Assembly (NCBI GenBank): GCA_019510125.1
Contig: JAEKKX010000003.1
Coordinates: 124,001 to 188,000 of the forward strand
DNA: 64,000 bases
Direction of reading: 5' to 3'
Origin: Lysobacterales bacterium
GTDB taxonomy: Bacteria > Pseudomonadota > Gammaproteobacteria > Xanthomonadales > Xanthomonadaceae
Of this stretch, positions 39,881 to 48,305 are shown one piece after another. Numbering within the stretch: position 1 is the stretch's first letter; the number at the start of each line of letters is the position of its first letter. The notes under the pieces were generated by a model. It had not been told where the DNA came from, ran no database searches, and saw only the letters and a program-made list of their open reading frames with translations. The translations under genes were made by a program, and so were the position numbers.

Positions 39881-40546
39881 CTAAACGCTTTGTCCCGGAG
39901 GCCGGGGGCAAGGTTCCTTTCGCGGCGGCAGACAGTCCGTGAAGCTCTCGCAGCGCGTCAGCACGATTTTCTGCAGATCGCGTCGGCCGGTCAGGACCGC
40001 CTTCTGCATTGCAGTGAGCAAACCCAGTCCGTTGCTGATCCGCATTGTCTGGAGCAGCAACTCGTACGGATAGCCTTCCGCCTGCCTGAGCAGGGGGTGG
40101 AGGCCGGCGTGGATGAAGGAATTCAGCGCGGTCCAGGAGCCATCCTTGAATTCACACAGGCTGGCGTGCAGTGCGGTCGTCTGTCGCAATGTCCCGATCG
40201 CTTCCAGCATGGCGGTTGCCGTCGGCCATCGTTTTGCCGATTCCTGCGACTGTTCCGACATGGCTGTCGATAGCGTTTCGATCTGATCGTCGACTGCGCA
40301 GTGCAGACACCAGACGGAGCGCAGCAGAGATTCATATTGCAGGCGTATCAGCGCGATCGCGGAGGCGAACCTGCGGGATTCCATCAAGGTCGTCATCGCC
40401 AACCAATGCTCCATGGCCAGGTTGGCGCCGACCGCACTGAAACGCACCCGTGGCGAGTCGTCCGCCAGTGCGTGGTCCGTGATCTCGCTGAGCATCTGTT
40501 GCAGGAGATGCGTCCGCTGCAGGGCGCGGATGAATGTGCCTTCCAT
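39881..40546 (-). CDS. Unknown helical protein, lower G+C (DUF5677/DUF6988-like)
   Basis: Soluble, largely helical protein of 221 residues. The SRRFASAIALIRLQYESLLRSVWCLHCAVDDQIETLS segment recalls the R-x(3)-E helix of the DUF5677/DUF6988-type families; I cannot confirm membership. G+C is lower than its neighbours (35 of 60 bases at 40141-40200), and it stands alone between gspA and an EamA gene in the same direction. Probably acquired. Function unknown; relatives of this shape turn up among accessory genes. Confidence 0.6.
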   Translation of the reverse strand: MEGTFIRALQRTHLLQQMLSEITDHALADDSPRVRFSAVGANLAMEHWLAMTTLMESRRFASAIALIRLQYESLLRSVWCLHCAVDDQIETLSTAMSEQSQESAKRWPTATAMLEAIGTLRQTTALHASLCEFKDGSWTALNSFIHAGLHPLLRQAEGYPYELLLQTMRISNGLGLLTAMQKAVLTGRRDLQKIVLTRCESFTDCLPPRKEPCPRPPGQSV

Positions 40547-40557
40547 GGCGGTTGTTC

Positions 40558-41514
40558 CTATTCGGAGATGACCTTTGATTCGGCCGTCGCCAGCGTTTCC
40601 GGATGCTCGATCCGACGCGGCCGCAGCAGCAGCGGGTAGACCAGCACCGTGCCGAGGATGATCGATACGCCGAGGTAGAAGGTCGGCGTGAGTTCGCGCT
40701 GCTCGCCCAGCAGCACGATCGCGAGGAAGATCGCGTAGACCGGCTCCAGGTTGACCGCGAGCTGCGCGCCGAAGGCGGTGATCCGGCGCAGCGCCACCAG
40801 CGACAGCGCGAACGGGACCAGCGTGCAGGCGACCGAGAGCGCCAGCAGCCACAGCGCATCGTGCAGGCCGGGCAGCACGAACGGGTCGCCGCCGAACGCC
40901 TGCGGCGAGAGCAGTCCGGAAAGCGGCGCGAGCAGGGTCATCGCCACCACGCCCGCGCCCATCTCCAGCGCTGTGACCGACAGCGCGTCGGCGTGGTCGA
41001 CTAGGCGCTTGTTGAGCGAGCCGAACAGCGCCACGAACAGGGCCGACACCGCGCCGGCGGCGATCCCCGCCAGCATGTTCGCCGGCACCCCGCCGACGAC
41101 CAGCGCGACGCCGGGCAGCACCGCGATGCCGAGGCCGACTTCGCGCATCGACAGGCGGCGGCCGGTCATCCGCGGTTCGACCAGCGCGGTGAACACGGTC
41201 GCCAGCGCCATGCAGGTGGCGCCGACGGAGGCGTTGGCGAGCTTGATCGAGGCGTAGAACGTCAGCCAGTGCAGCGCCACCAGCGCACCGACGCCGGCGT
41301 AGCCCCAGCGCAGGCGCGCGGGCATCGCGCGCAGTCCGCGCCACACCCGCGGCGCCAGCGCCAGCAGGCCGGCGACCAGCAGCATGCGCCACCACACCAA
41401 GGGAAGCGCCGGCAGCGTGATCAGCTTGCCGAGGATGGCGGTGAAGCCCCACAGCACCACGCACAGATGGATCTGGAGCCAGGCGGTGCGGGTGGCGTTG
41501 GAGGCGGCGGTCAT
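40558..41514 (-). CDS. EamA-family transporter 1
   Basis: Drug/metabolite transporter superfamily protein of 318 residues with ten predicted membrane helices in two EamA repeats (WLQIHLCVVLWGFTAILGKLITLPALPLVWWRMLLVAGLLAL and the second starting IAAGAVSALFVALFGSLNKRLVDHADALSVTALEMG). The PVYAIFLAIVLLGEQ motif near helix nine is typical. Substrate not predictable. It lies 11 bases before the 39881 gene's start, so the two may share a transcript. Confidence 0.87.
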   Translation of the reverse strand: MTAASNATRTAWLQIHLCVVLWGFTAILGKLITLPALPLVWWRMLLVAGLLALAPRVWRGLRAMPARLRWGYAGVGALVALHWLTFYASIKLANASVGATCMALATVFTALVEPRMTGRRLSMREVGLGIAVLPGVALVVGGVPANMLAGIAAGAVSALFVALFGSLNKRLVDHADALSVTALEMGAGVVAMTLLAPLSGLLSPQAFGGDPFVLPGLHDALWLLALSVACTLVPFALSLVALRRITAFGAQLAVNLEPVYAIFLAIVLLGEQRELTPTFYLGVSIILGTVLVYPLLLRPRRIEHPETLATAESKVISE

Positions 41515-41600
41515 CGGCGGACGCGACGCGCGGGCGTCGTGGCGGGCAGGGCGCGCAAGCTTACCGTGCGCCGGTGCTCGGGAACGTTCACCGGGCGTTT

Positions 41601-42512
41601 TCAGGCATGCCCGGCGGCGTGGTCGGCGGTGCGCTCGTCCAGCGTGGTCGCGAGCAGCCAGTCGACGAAGCGCTGCGCGGGCGCGCGCAGCCGGCGATGC
41701 GCGGGATGGACGATGTGGTACTGCCAGCGCGTGGGCACGTACGGGCCGGGCAGTCGCTGCAGACGGCCGCCGTCGACCCACGGCGCGAGGATCTTCTCGC
41801 GGCCCAGCGCCGCGCCCAGCCCGAGCGCCGAGGCCGCCATCGCGTCGGTGCTGTCGCTGAAGCTGTGGCGGAAGTCGAGCCGCGCGCCGGGGACGCCCGC
41901 GGCCCGGAACCAGTCCGGCCAGCCCTGGCGGGAGAGATCGCTGACCAGCGGCAGCCGCGCGATGTCCGCGGGCGTTTCGACGCCGGCGGCCAGCGACGGC
42001 GGCGCCAGCGGCACCAGTGCATCGTCCATGACGTGGTAGGCCGCGAGGCCGGGCCAGTGGCCGGGGCCGTGGCGGATCGCCAGGTCGGGGCCGCCGCTGT
42101 CGAAGCGGGCGAGGGCGATGCCGGTGTCGAACTCCAGCCGGATCTCCGGGAAGGCCTCGGCGAACGCCGGCAGCCGCGGCATCAGCCACGCGTGCAGCAA
42201 CGAATGCAGGGTGCTGATGCGGACCCGGTCGCGATCGTCGGCATCGCTGCGCAGCCCGCGCAGGGTGCCCTCGATGTCGGTGAGCGCGGTGCCCGCGGTG
42301 TCGGCGAGCCGGCGTCCCTCGGGCGTGAGCTGCACGCCGCGGGCGTGGCGCCGGAACAGGGTCACGCCGAGCCGCTCCTCGAGCTTGCGCACGTGGTGGC
42401 TGACCGCGCTCGCGGTGAGGTGCAGCTCGGCCGCGGCGTGGGCGAAATTCTGGTGGCGGGCGGCGGCCTCGAACGCGGCGAGCGCCGGCAGCCAGTCTCC
42501 TCGCAGGGTCAT
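41601..42512 (-). CDS. LysR regulator, GcvA type
   Basis: Regulator of 303 residues. The winged helix (WLPALAAFEAAARHQNFAHAAAELHLTASAVSHHVRKLEERLGVTLFRRHARGVQLTPEGRRL) with TASAVSHHVRKLE in the recognition helix is typical of the GcvA group, followed by a periplasmic-binding-like effector domain. Divergent from the cupin gene, with the EamA gene after it, so it likely controls those or the EamA gene on its own strand. Ligand unknown. Confidence 0.87.
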   Translation of the reverse strand: MTLRGDWLPALAAFEAAARHQNFAHAAAELHLTASAVSHHVRKLEERLGVTLFRRHARGVQLTPEGRRLADTAGTALTDIEGTLRGLRSDADDRDRVRISTLHSLLHAWLMPRLPAFAEAFPEIRLEFDTGIALARFDSGGPDLAIRHGPGHWPGLAAYHVMDDALVPLAPPSLAAGVETPADIARLPLVSDLSRQGWPDWFRAAGVPGARLDFRHSFSDSTDAMAASALGLGAALGREKILAPWVDGGRLQRLPGPYVPTRWQYHIVHPAHRRLRAPAQRFVDWLLATTLDERTADHAAGHA

Positions 42513-42557
42513 GTCGAGCCTCAAGTCGAATTTGTGGCTGGGGCCGAAAGTATGCGC

Positions 42558-42585
42558 TTGTCGGGCCTCCGGTGCGCCCGATAAT
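42558..42585 (+). promoter_or_regulatory. Possible sigma-70 promoter of the cupin gene
   Basis: TTGTCG at 42558-42563 and GATAAT at 42580-42585 with 16 bases between them, about 85 bases before the cupin ATG and inside the region shared with the divergent LysR gene. Confidence 0.4.
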
Positions 42586-42669
42586 GGCCTTCCGGACCGT
42601 CGCAGGATGATGGTCTGACCCCGATGCGCCGGGCGTGTTTCCCCGGCGGCAAGGCCCGAGGAGGTCCGC

Positions 42670-43080
42670 ATGCATGCCCTGTCCAAGCCGCTGTACGCCG
42701 CTGCATTCGCCCCGGCCCGGGCGGCACGGGCGGCGGACGCGCCGGCGATCGAGGTTGGCCCGGGCTGCCTGCGCCGCGACCTGCCCGGGCCGCCCGGCGT
42801 GCGCGTGTGGATGGTCGAACTGGCGCCGGGCAGCCGCTGGCCGCGGGTCGATCGCCACGACACCGGCGAGGTCTATTTCGTGCTGGAGGGCGAGGTGATC
42901 GAGGGCGAGACGCGACATCCGGCCGGTACCCACGTCTGTTTCGCGCCCGGCAGCCGGCATCGCCCGCGCAGCGAGACCGGGGCGCGGCTGTTCGGCTTCC
43001 ATTTGACCGACGCCGCCTTCCTCGGCGCGGGCGGCGATCCGGCCTGCGTCTCCGGCGAGCTCCACCTGCCGCACGGCTGA
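42670..43080 (+). CDS. Cupin-domain protein
   Basis: Protein of 136 residues with one cupin fold: motif 1 around RVDRHDTGEVYFVLEGEVIEGETRHPAGTH and motif 2 around CFAPGSRHRPRSETGARLFGFHL. The histidine and glutamate of a metal site are present (RHDTGEVYFVLEGE). Such single-domain cupins are dioxygenases, isomerases or sensors; nothing specifies the activity. Followed by an EamA transporter in the same direction. Confidence 0.8.
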   Translation: MHALSKPLYAAAFAPARAARAADAPAIEVGPGCLRRDLPGPPGVRVWMVELAPGSRWPRVDRHDTGEVYFVLEGEVIEGETRHPAGTHVCFAPGSRHRPRSETGARLFGFHLTDAAFLGAGGDPACVSGELHLPHG

Positions 43081-43156
43081 GCCGTCGCCGGCCTTGCTCC
43101 ACGCGTTCCCCGCACATCCTTCCCCACACGTCATTCCCCGCGCGCCCGGAGCGCCC

Positions 43157-44050
43157 TTGAACGCGATCGTCGTCCCGTCCCCGTCCAGCGACTCCGCGCC
43201 CGCGTGGCTGACCCCGCTGGAGATCGGCGCGCTCGGCGCGATCTGGGGCGCCTCGTTCCTGTTCATGCGCGTGGCCGCGCCGCATTTCGGCGCCGCGCCG
43301 CTGGTCGCGATCCGGCTCGGGCTGGGCGCGCTGATCCTGCTGCCGTTCCTGTGGCGGGCGCGGGCGGCGTTCCCGGCGCGGCTGTGGCCGCGGCTGGCGC
43401 TGATCGGCGCGATCAATTCGGCGGTGCCGTTCGCGCTGTTCGCCTGGGCCGCGCAGCGCGCGCCGGCGGGCGTGGGCGCGATCACCAACTCGATGGCGGT
43501 CCTGTTCGCCGCGCTGGTCGCCTTCCTGTTCTACGGCGAGCGCATCGGCCCGCGCCGGATCGTGGCGCTGGCGGCGGGCTTCGCCGGCGTGATCGTGCTG
43601 GCCGGCGGCAAGGTCGGTGGCGCGTCGATCGGCGGCGCGGTCGCCGCGGGGACCACGGCGGCGTTCCTGTACGGCATCGGCGCGAACCTGGTCCGACGCC
43701 ACCTCGCCGGGCTGCCCGCGACCGCGGTGGCGGCCGCGACCCTGGGCTGCGCCGCGCTGCTGTCGCTGCCGTTCGCGATCGCGCAGTGGCCGGCGGCGCC
43801 CGTGCCGGCGCTGTCCTGGGCGGCGGTCGGCGCGCTCGGCATCCTCTGCACCGGCATCGCGTTCGTCACGTATTACCGGCTGATCGCCCGGGTCGGCGCG
43901 GCGCGCGCGGCCACGACGACCTACCTGGTGCCGCTGTTCGGCGTCGGCTGGGCCTGGCTGCTTCTGGACGAGCCGCTGACCCCGGCGATGGCGGTCGCCG
44001 GGGCGCTGATCCTCGGCAGCGTGGTGCTCAGCCAGCGCAGCGCCGGCTGA
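43157..44050 (+). CDS. EamA-family transporter 2
   Basis: Transporter of 297 residues with ten membrane helices and two EamA repeats (LEIGALGAIWGASFLFMRVAAPHFGAAPLVAIRLGLGALILLPF; then GGAVAAGTTAAFLYGIGANLVRRHLAG). I choose the TTG at 43157 because GGAG lies six bases upstream and it places the first helix at the usual distance; a longer frame from a TTG at 43094 is possible. Sequence differs from the EamA protein at 40558. Substrate unknown. Confidence 0.85.
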   Translation: MNAIVVPSPSSDSAPAWLTPLEIGALGAIWGASFLFMRVAAPHFGAAPLVAIRLGLGALILLPFLWRARAAFPARLWPRLALIGAINSAVPFALFAWAAQRAPAGVGAITNSMAVLFAALVAFLFYGERIGPRRIVALAAGFAGVIVLAGGKVGGASIGGAVAAGTTAAFLYGIGANLVRRHLAGLPATAVAAATLGCAALLSLPFAIAQWPAAPVPALSWAAVGALGILCTGIAFVTYYRLIARVGAARAATTTYLVPLFGVGWAWLLLDEPLTPAMAVAGALILGSVVLSQRSAG

Positions 44051-44054
44051 GGCT

Positions 44055-44720
44055 TCAGTACGTCGCCACCGGCGGCGTGTGCGCGTGGGCGCGGCGCGGG
44101 ATGCCTTCCTCGTCGAGCAGGCGCTCGATGCGGGCGAAGACCTCGGCCCGCGAGAAGGGCTTCTTCATGAAGTCGTCGGCGCCGATGCGCTGGACGTAGA
44201 ACTGCTCGGTCGCCTGCTGGTTGCCGCTGATCATGATCACCGGCACCGGCTTGGTCGCCGGCTCGCGGCGCAGCGTGCGCAGGCAGGCGAAGCCGTCCAT
44301 GCCGGGCAGCACGATGTCGAGGAAGATCAGGTCGGGCACCAGGGTCCTGGCGAACTCCAGCGCGTCCTCGGCGGTGTAGGCCTCGTAGGTCTCGTAGCCG
44401 TTCTGCTGCAGCATCTTGCGCAGCACGGCCACGATCGTGGTCGAGTCGTCGACGATCAGCACCTTGGTGCCCGGCCGCGGCGTCGCGCGGGGTTTCTCGC
44501 GGCGTTCCGGGCCGGCATAGGCGTCGTCCATCGGCGGCGGCGCGACCGCAGCCTCGGCGATCTCGTCGGGCGTCGCCCGCTCGGCGATGGCGTCCAGTTC
44601 CTCGGGCGTGGGCGTCGGCGGCCGCGGCGGCAGCGGGGACGGCGCGGGCGTCGGCGCGACGGACGCGTCGCGCACGCGCATGGCGTCGCGCCAGCGCTTG
44701 ACCGAATCGAAAATGCTCAC
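44055..44720 (-). CDS. Response regulator with proline-rich N-terminal extension
   Basis: Protein of 221 residues. A single receiver domain occupies the C-terminal half: KVLIVDDSTTIVAVLRKMLQQNGYETYEAYTAEDALE, phospho-acceptor aspartate in PDLIFLDIVLPGMDGF, the lysine in DDFMKKPFSRAEVF. The N-terminal half is a disordered, proline- and glutamate-rich segment. No output domain, so it works by protein contact, as PilG/PilH or CheY-like proteins do. The start is GTG at 44720 behind GAGGAGAG. No partner kinase is adjacent. Confidence 0.88.
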   Translation of the reverse strand: MSIFDSVKRWRDAMRVRDASVAPTPAPSPLPPRPPTPTPEELDAIAERATPDEIAEAAVAPPPMDDAYAGPERREKPRATPRPGTKVLIVDDSTTIVAVLRKMLQQNGYETYEAYTAEDALEFARTLVPDLIFLDIVLPGMDGFACLRTLRREPATKPVPVIMISGNQQATEQFYVQRIGADDFMKKPFSRAEVFARIERLLDEEGIPRRAHAHTPPVATY

Positions 44721-44899
44721 GCGCGATGCTCTCCTCGAAAGGCGTCCAGCCTGCGTTTGCCCTTTCCCGACAACGGCATTCCGGCCCGTGGCCGGACGCC
44801 GGAAGCATAACGGCCCCGGCCCGGGAGGGCCAAGTCCGCGGCCGGGCAGGGGGCAAGGGGCGGCGCGGGGCCCGGGCGCGCAGGGCGCCCGGGGCGACC

Positions 44900-46738
44900 T
44901 CAGCGGATCGGTTCGTCCAGCATCATCTCGCGGACGAAGCGCACCGGCGGCGCGCCGTAGGACAGCACCTGGTCGTGGTAGGCCTTGAGCTGGAACTTGT
45001 CGCCGAGCTTCTTCTCCATGGCCTTGCGCAGGTCGAAATGCTCCTGCACGCCGACGAAGTAGGTCGGCAACTGGGCGCTGGTGAGCTGGGCGCGCACCCA
45101 CTTGCCCGCGGCCTCGCGCTCCTGCTGGAACGTGCGGCGGGTCATCAGGTCCATCGCCTGTTCGCGGGTCCAGCCGTCGACGTGCACGCCTTGGTCGAGG
45201 ATCGCGTTGGCCACCGCGCGCAGGTAGAACTTGTAGCGCACCAGGTGGAACAGCGGGTCGTTGTCGAGGTAGCCCTGGTCCATCATCAGCGACTCGGTGT
45301 AGACCGCCCAGCCCTCGGCGAACATGCCCGAGCGCAGCACGCCGCGCACCACCGACGGATGCCGCGCCGAATGCGCGCCTTCCAGGTAGTGGCCGGGCAT
45401 CGCCTCGTGGATCGACAGCAGGTGGATCATGCGGCCGTTGTATTCGCGCAGGAACGAATCGGTCTGCGCGTCGGTCCAGTCGTCGGGGATCGGCGAGATC
45501 GCGTAGTAGGTCTTCAGGCCCTTGTCGAGCGGGCCGGGCGAGTCGCAGTAGGCGACCGCGACGCCGCGCTGGAATTCCGGCATCAGGATCACGTCCACCG
45601 GGTCGTCCGGCACCGTCACCAGGTCCTTGGCGCGGGTGAAGTCGGTGGCCTGCGCCAGCGCGGCCTTGGCGGCGGTCACGACCTGGTCGCGCGCCGGGCG
45701 GTCGGCGTAGGCCAGTTCGAGCGCGGCCTCGATCGCCTTCTGCTGCTGCGCCTCGGTCGGCTTGGCCGGCAGTTCCGGCGCGTCCGGCTTGTCCTTCAGC
45801 ACCTGGCGGGCGATGTCGTACATCGTCGCGCGGACGCGGACGATCTCGGCCTCGGCGCGGCGCTTGATCTCGGCGCGCGACAGCGACGACATCAGCGCGA
45901 AGCGCAGCTTCTGGTCGTAGAGCTTGGCGCCGATGCGGAAGTCGCCTTTCGCGTTCGGCACCAGGGTCTGGTCCAGCCACGTCTGCTGCTCGGCCACGGC
46001 CTTGCGCAGGTTGGCGACCGAGGCGTCGAGGCGGGCGCGGTCCTCGTCCTGCAACTGGCCGGCGTTGGGCAGGATGAATTCCTCGACCAGCGAGATCACG
46101 CCGCCGTTCTGCTTGGCCACGGTCTCGGCATGGATCTTCGGCACCCGCGCCGGGTCGAGGTTCTTGCGCATCTGCGCGAACAGCGCCGGCAGCTTCTCCA
46201 TGCGCGCGGTCGCGGCCTTCAGCCGCACCGGCAGCGGCGCGAAGTCGCGCGCCATCAGGCTGTAGATCGCGCCGCCGGCGAGGCCGCCGTACACCTGCGG
46301 GTCCCACGCCCAGCTCTGCGCGGTCTCGATCGACCACAGGTCGTATTCGATCGCGTTGCGCACGATCGCCGCGTCGATCTGGTTCTCGCGCGACAGCGCG
46401 GCGACGTCGATGCCGTCGAGCTCGGCCAGCATCTTGCGGTCGAAGGCGGTCGCCTTGGCCAGGCCCGCGGCGCTGAGGTCGTCGAGCTCGGCGTCGAAGC
46501 GATGGTCGCCCTGCTGGGTGGCGTTGACCGGGCTCAACGCGAGCGAGCCGTCGAGCCAGCGCTTGCTGAAGTCGGCGAAGCGGGCGTCTGCGGTGGCGGT
46601 CTGCGTGGTCATGGCGGCGCTCGTGGAGGCGGTCGTGGCGTTGGCGTCGGCGGGGACGGGGCTGGCCAGGGCGGCGCCCGCGGTCAGGGTCGCGGCGAAC
46701 AGCGCGACGGCGAGCGTGGAAGCGCGGGGAAAGGACAT
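44900..46738 (-). CDS. DUF885 family secreted metallopeptidase-like protein
   Basis: Protein of 612 residues with a signal peptide (STLAVALFAATLTAGAALASP) and a DUF885 domain. The zinc motif HEAMPGHYLEG (an HExxxH arrangement) lies in the C-terminal half, followed by FAEGWAVYTESLMMD, whose glutamates are typical of the third ligand region. The fold is that of M32-like helical metallopeptidases. Family members are treated as carboxypeptidase-like; true substrates are poorly known. Periplasmic or lipoprotein location expected. Divergent from the GFA gene. Confidence 0.88.
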   Translation of the reverse strand: MSFPRASTLAVALFAATLTAGAALASPVPADANATTASTSAAMTTQTATADARFADFSKRWLDGSLALSPVNATQQGDHRFDAELDDLSAAGLAKATAFDRKMLAELDGIDVAALSRENQIDAAIVRNAIEYDLWSIETAQSWAWDPQVYGGLAGGAIYSLMARDFAPLPVRLKAATARMEKLPALFAQMRKNLDPARVPKIHAETVAKQNGGVISLVEEFILPNAGQLQDEDRARLDASVANLRKAVAEQQTWLDQTLVPNAKGDFRIGAKLYDQKLRFALMSSLSRAEIKRRAEAEIVRVRATMYDIARQVLKDKPDAPELPAKPTEAQQQKAIEAALELAYADRPARDQVVTAAKAALAQATDFTRAKDLVTVPDDPVDVILMPEFQRGVAVAYCDSPGPLDKGLKTYYAISPIPDDWTDAQTDSFLREYNGRMIHLLSIHEAMPGHYLEGAHSARHPSVVRGVLRSGMFAEGWAVYTESLMMDQGYLDNDPLFHLVRYKFYLRAVANAILDQGVHVDGWTREQAMDLMTRRTFQQEREAAGKWVRAQLTSAQLPTYFVGVQEHFDLRKAMEKKLGDKFQLKAYHDQVLSYGAPPVRFVREMMLDEPIR

Positions 46739-46855
46739 GCGCACGGCGGACTCCGGCTGGACGAAAACGCCAAGGATAGGCGGTCGTCCCGGGTCGCGCA
46801 CGTGCCGGAAGGCCGCTACAGTGCGTATCCCGTCCCGATGCGTCCGGAGTCCCCC

Positions 46856-47206
46856 ATGTTGCACCGCGGAAGTTGCCACTGTGGCCGCATCGCGTTCGAG
46901 CTGGACGCCGATGTCGGCGACGTCGTCGAGTGCAACTGCTCGCTGTGCCGTCGGCGCGGCTGGCTGCTGGGATTCTTCCCGCGCGACGCGCTGCGCGTGA
47001 CCACGATCGACGGCGACTGGACGACCTACCGCTTCAACAAGCACCACATCGATCACCACTTCTGCCCGACCTGCGGCGTCGCGCCCTTCAGCGAAGGCGT
47101 CGATCCGGGCAGCGGCGCGAGGATCGCCGCGGTCAACGTGCGCTGCCTGGCGGACGTGGACCTCGCCGCGCTGAGCATCCGGCCCTTCGACGGCGCCAGC
47201 CTGTAG
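46856..47206 (+). CDS. GFA/CENP-V-type zinc protein
   Basis: Protein of 116 residues of the glutathione-dependent formaldehyde-activating (GFA) family. The zinc cysteines are in SCHCGRIAFEL, ECNCSLCRRRGWLLGF and FCPTCGVAPFSEG. Family members adduct formaldehyde to glutathione or are carbon-sulfur lyases; most are uncharacterised. ATG at 46856 chosen because MLHRGSCHCG is the conserved start; an ATG at 46838 is also in frame. Confidence 0.9.
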   Translation: MLHRGSCHCGRIAFELDADVGDVVECNCSLCRRRGWLLGFFPRDALRVTTIDGDWTTYRFNKHHIDHHFCPTCGVAPFSEGVDPGSGARIAAVNVRCLADVDLAALSIRPFDGASL

Positions 47207-47219
47207 GCCCGGACCCGGC

Positions 47220-48146
47220 TCAGGCCAGTCGTTCGCGTCCGCTGTAGACGTTCATGCGCCCGTCGCGGACGAACGCGACCAGGGTCAGGTTCGCCGCTTC
47301 GGCGGTGCGGATCGCCAGATCGGTCGGCGCCGACAGGGCCGCCACCACCGCGACGCCCGCGCGCGCGGCCTTGGCCACGATTTCGTAGGAGGCGCGCGAG
47401 GTGACGGCGAGCAGGCCGTCGCCGGCGCGCATCGGCGGCGACGCGCGATGCAGCGCGCCGATCGCCTTGTCCACGGCGTTGTGGCGACCGACGTCCTCGC
47501 GCACGAGCAGGGCGTCGTCGACGACGAACGCCGCGGCATGCGCGCCGCCGCAGCGGTCGTTGAGCGGCTGCGCGCGCGCCAGCGCCTCGAAGGCGGCGAG
47601 GATCCGCGCCGGCGCGATGTGCGGGCCGGGGGCGACGCCCGGCAGCGGGCGCAGCGCGGCCTCCAGCGATTCCGCGCCGCACAGCCCGCAGCCGCTGCGG
47701 CCCTCGAGATTGCGGCGGCGTCCTTCGAGGGCGTCGAAGCGTGCCTGCGGGATCGCGGCGTGCAGGGCGACGCCGCGTTCGCCGCGGACCACGTCGACCA
47801 GCGCGAACTCCGCAGGGCTCTCGACGATGCCTTCCGCGAGCGCGAAGCCGAGCGCGAAGTCCTCGAGGTCGGTCGGCGTCGCCATCATCACCGCGAACGA
47901 CAGGCCGTTGTAGAGCAGCGCGACCGGCGTTTCCTCGATCGTCCACTCCTCGCGCGGCGCGGCGCGGCCGGCGTCCAGGCGCAGCGCCGCGTGCGGGCGC
48001 AGGCCCGCGCTCACGACCGCGCTCATGCCCGCATCTCCGCGCGGGCCGGGCAGGGGAAGGGCCGCGGCGGGCCCCGTCTGCGGCGCTCCCCCGGCCGGTG
48101 CGTCGCCGGGCCGGGTCCGGGTGTCGTCGTCGCGATCGTCTGCCAT
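47220..48146 (-). CDS. fdhD: Formate dehydrogenase sulfurtransferase FdhD
   Basis: Transfers sulfur to the molybdenum cofactor of formate dehydrogenase. The 308-residue protein has the cysteine loop GCGLCGAESLEAAL near the middle, an EETPVALLYNGLSFAVMMATPTDLEDFALGFALAEGI start and DVGRHNAVDKAIGALH with SRASYEIVAKAARAGV. A proline-rich leader of about 40 residues precedes an internal ATG at MSAVVSAG; either start is possible. No formate dehydrogenase gene is in the window, so the client is elsewhere. Convergent with the GFA gene. Confidence 0.9.
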   Translation of the reverse strand: MADDRDDDTRTRPGDAPAGGAPQTGPAAALPLPGPRGDAGMSAVVSAGLRPHAALRLDAGRAAPREEWTIEETPVALLYNGLSFAVMMATPTDLEDFALGFALAEGIVESPAEFALVDVVRGERGVALHAAIPQARFDALEGRRRNLEGRSGCGLCGAESLEAALRPLPGVAPGPHIAPARILAAFEALARAQPLNDRCGGAHAAAFVVDDALLVREDVGRHNAVDKAIGALHRASPPMRAGDGLLAVTSRASYEIVAKAARAGVAVVAALSAPTDLAIRTAEAANLTLVAFVRDGRMNVYSGRERLA

Positions 48147-48305
48147 GCCGGCATGCTAGCGCAGCGTCTGGGCGGCCGCGGCGCGCGCGGGCGGCTGGAC
48201 GGGGACCCCCGGGCCTGCGTACATTTCGGCGACGTGCGTCCGCACGTGTTCCCGGCCGCGCAGGGGTGTGCGCGCCGCCCCGTCCCCGCAGCGCAGGACT
48301 CCTGC

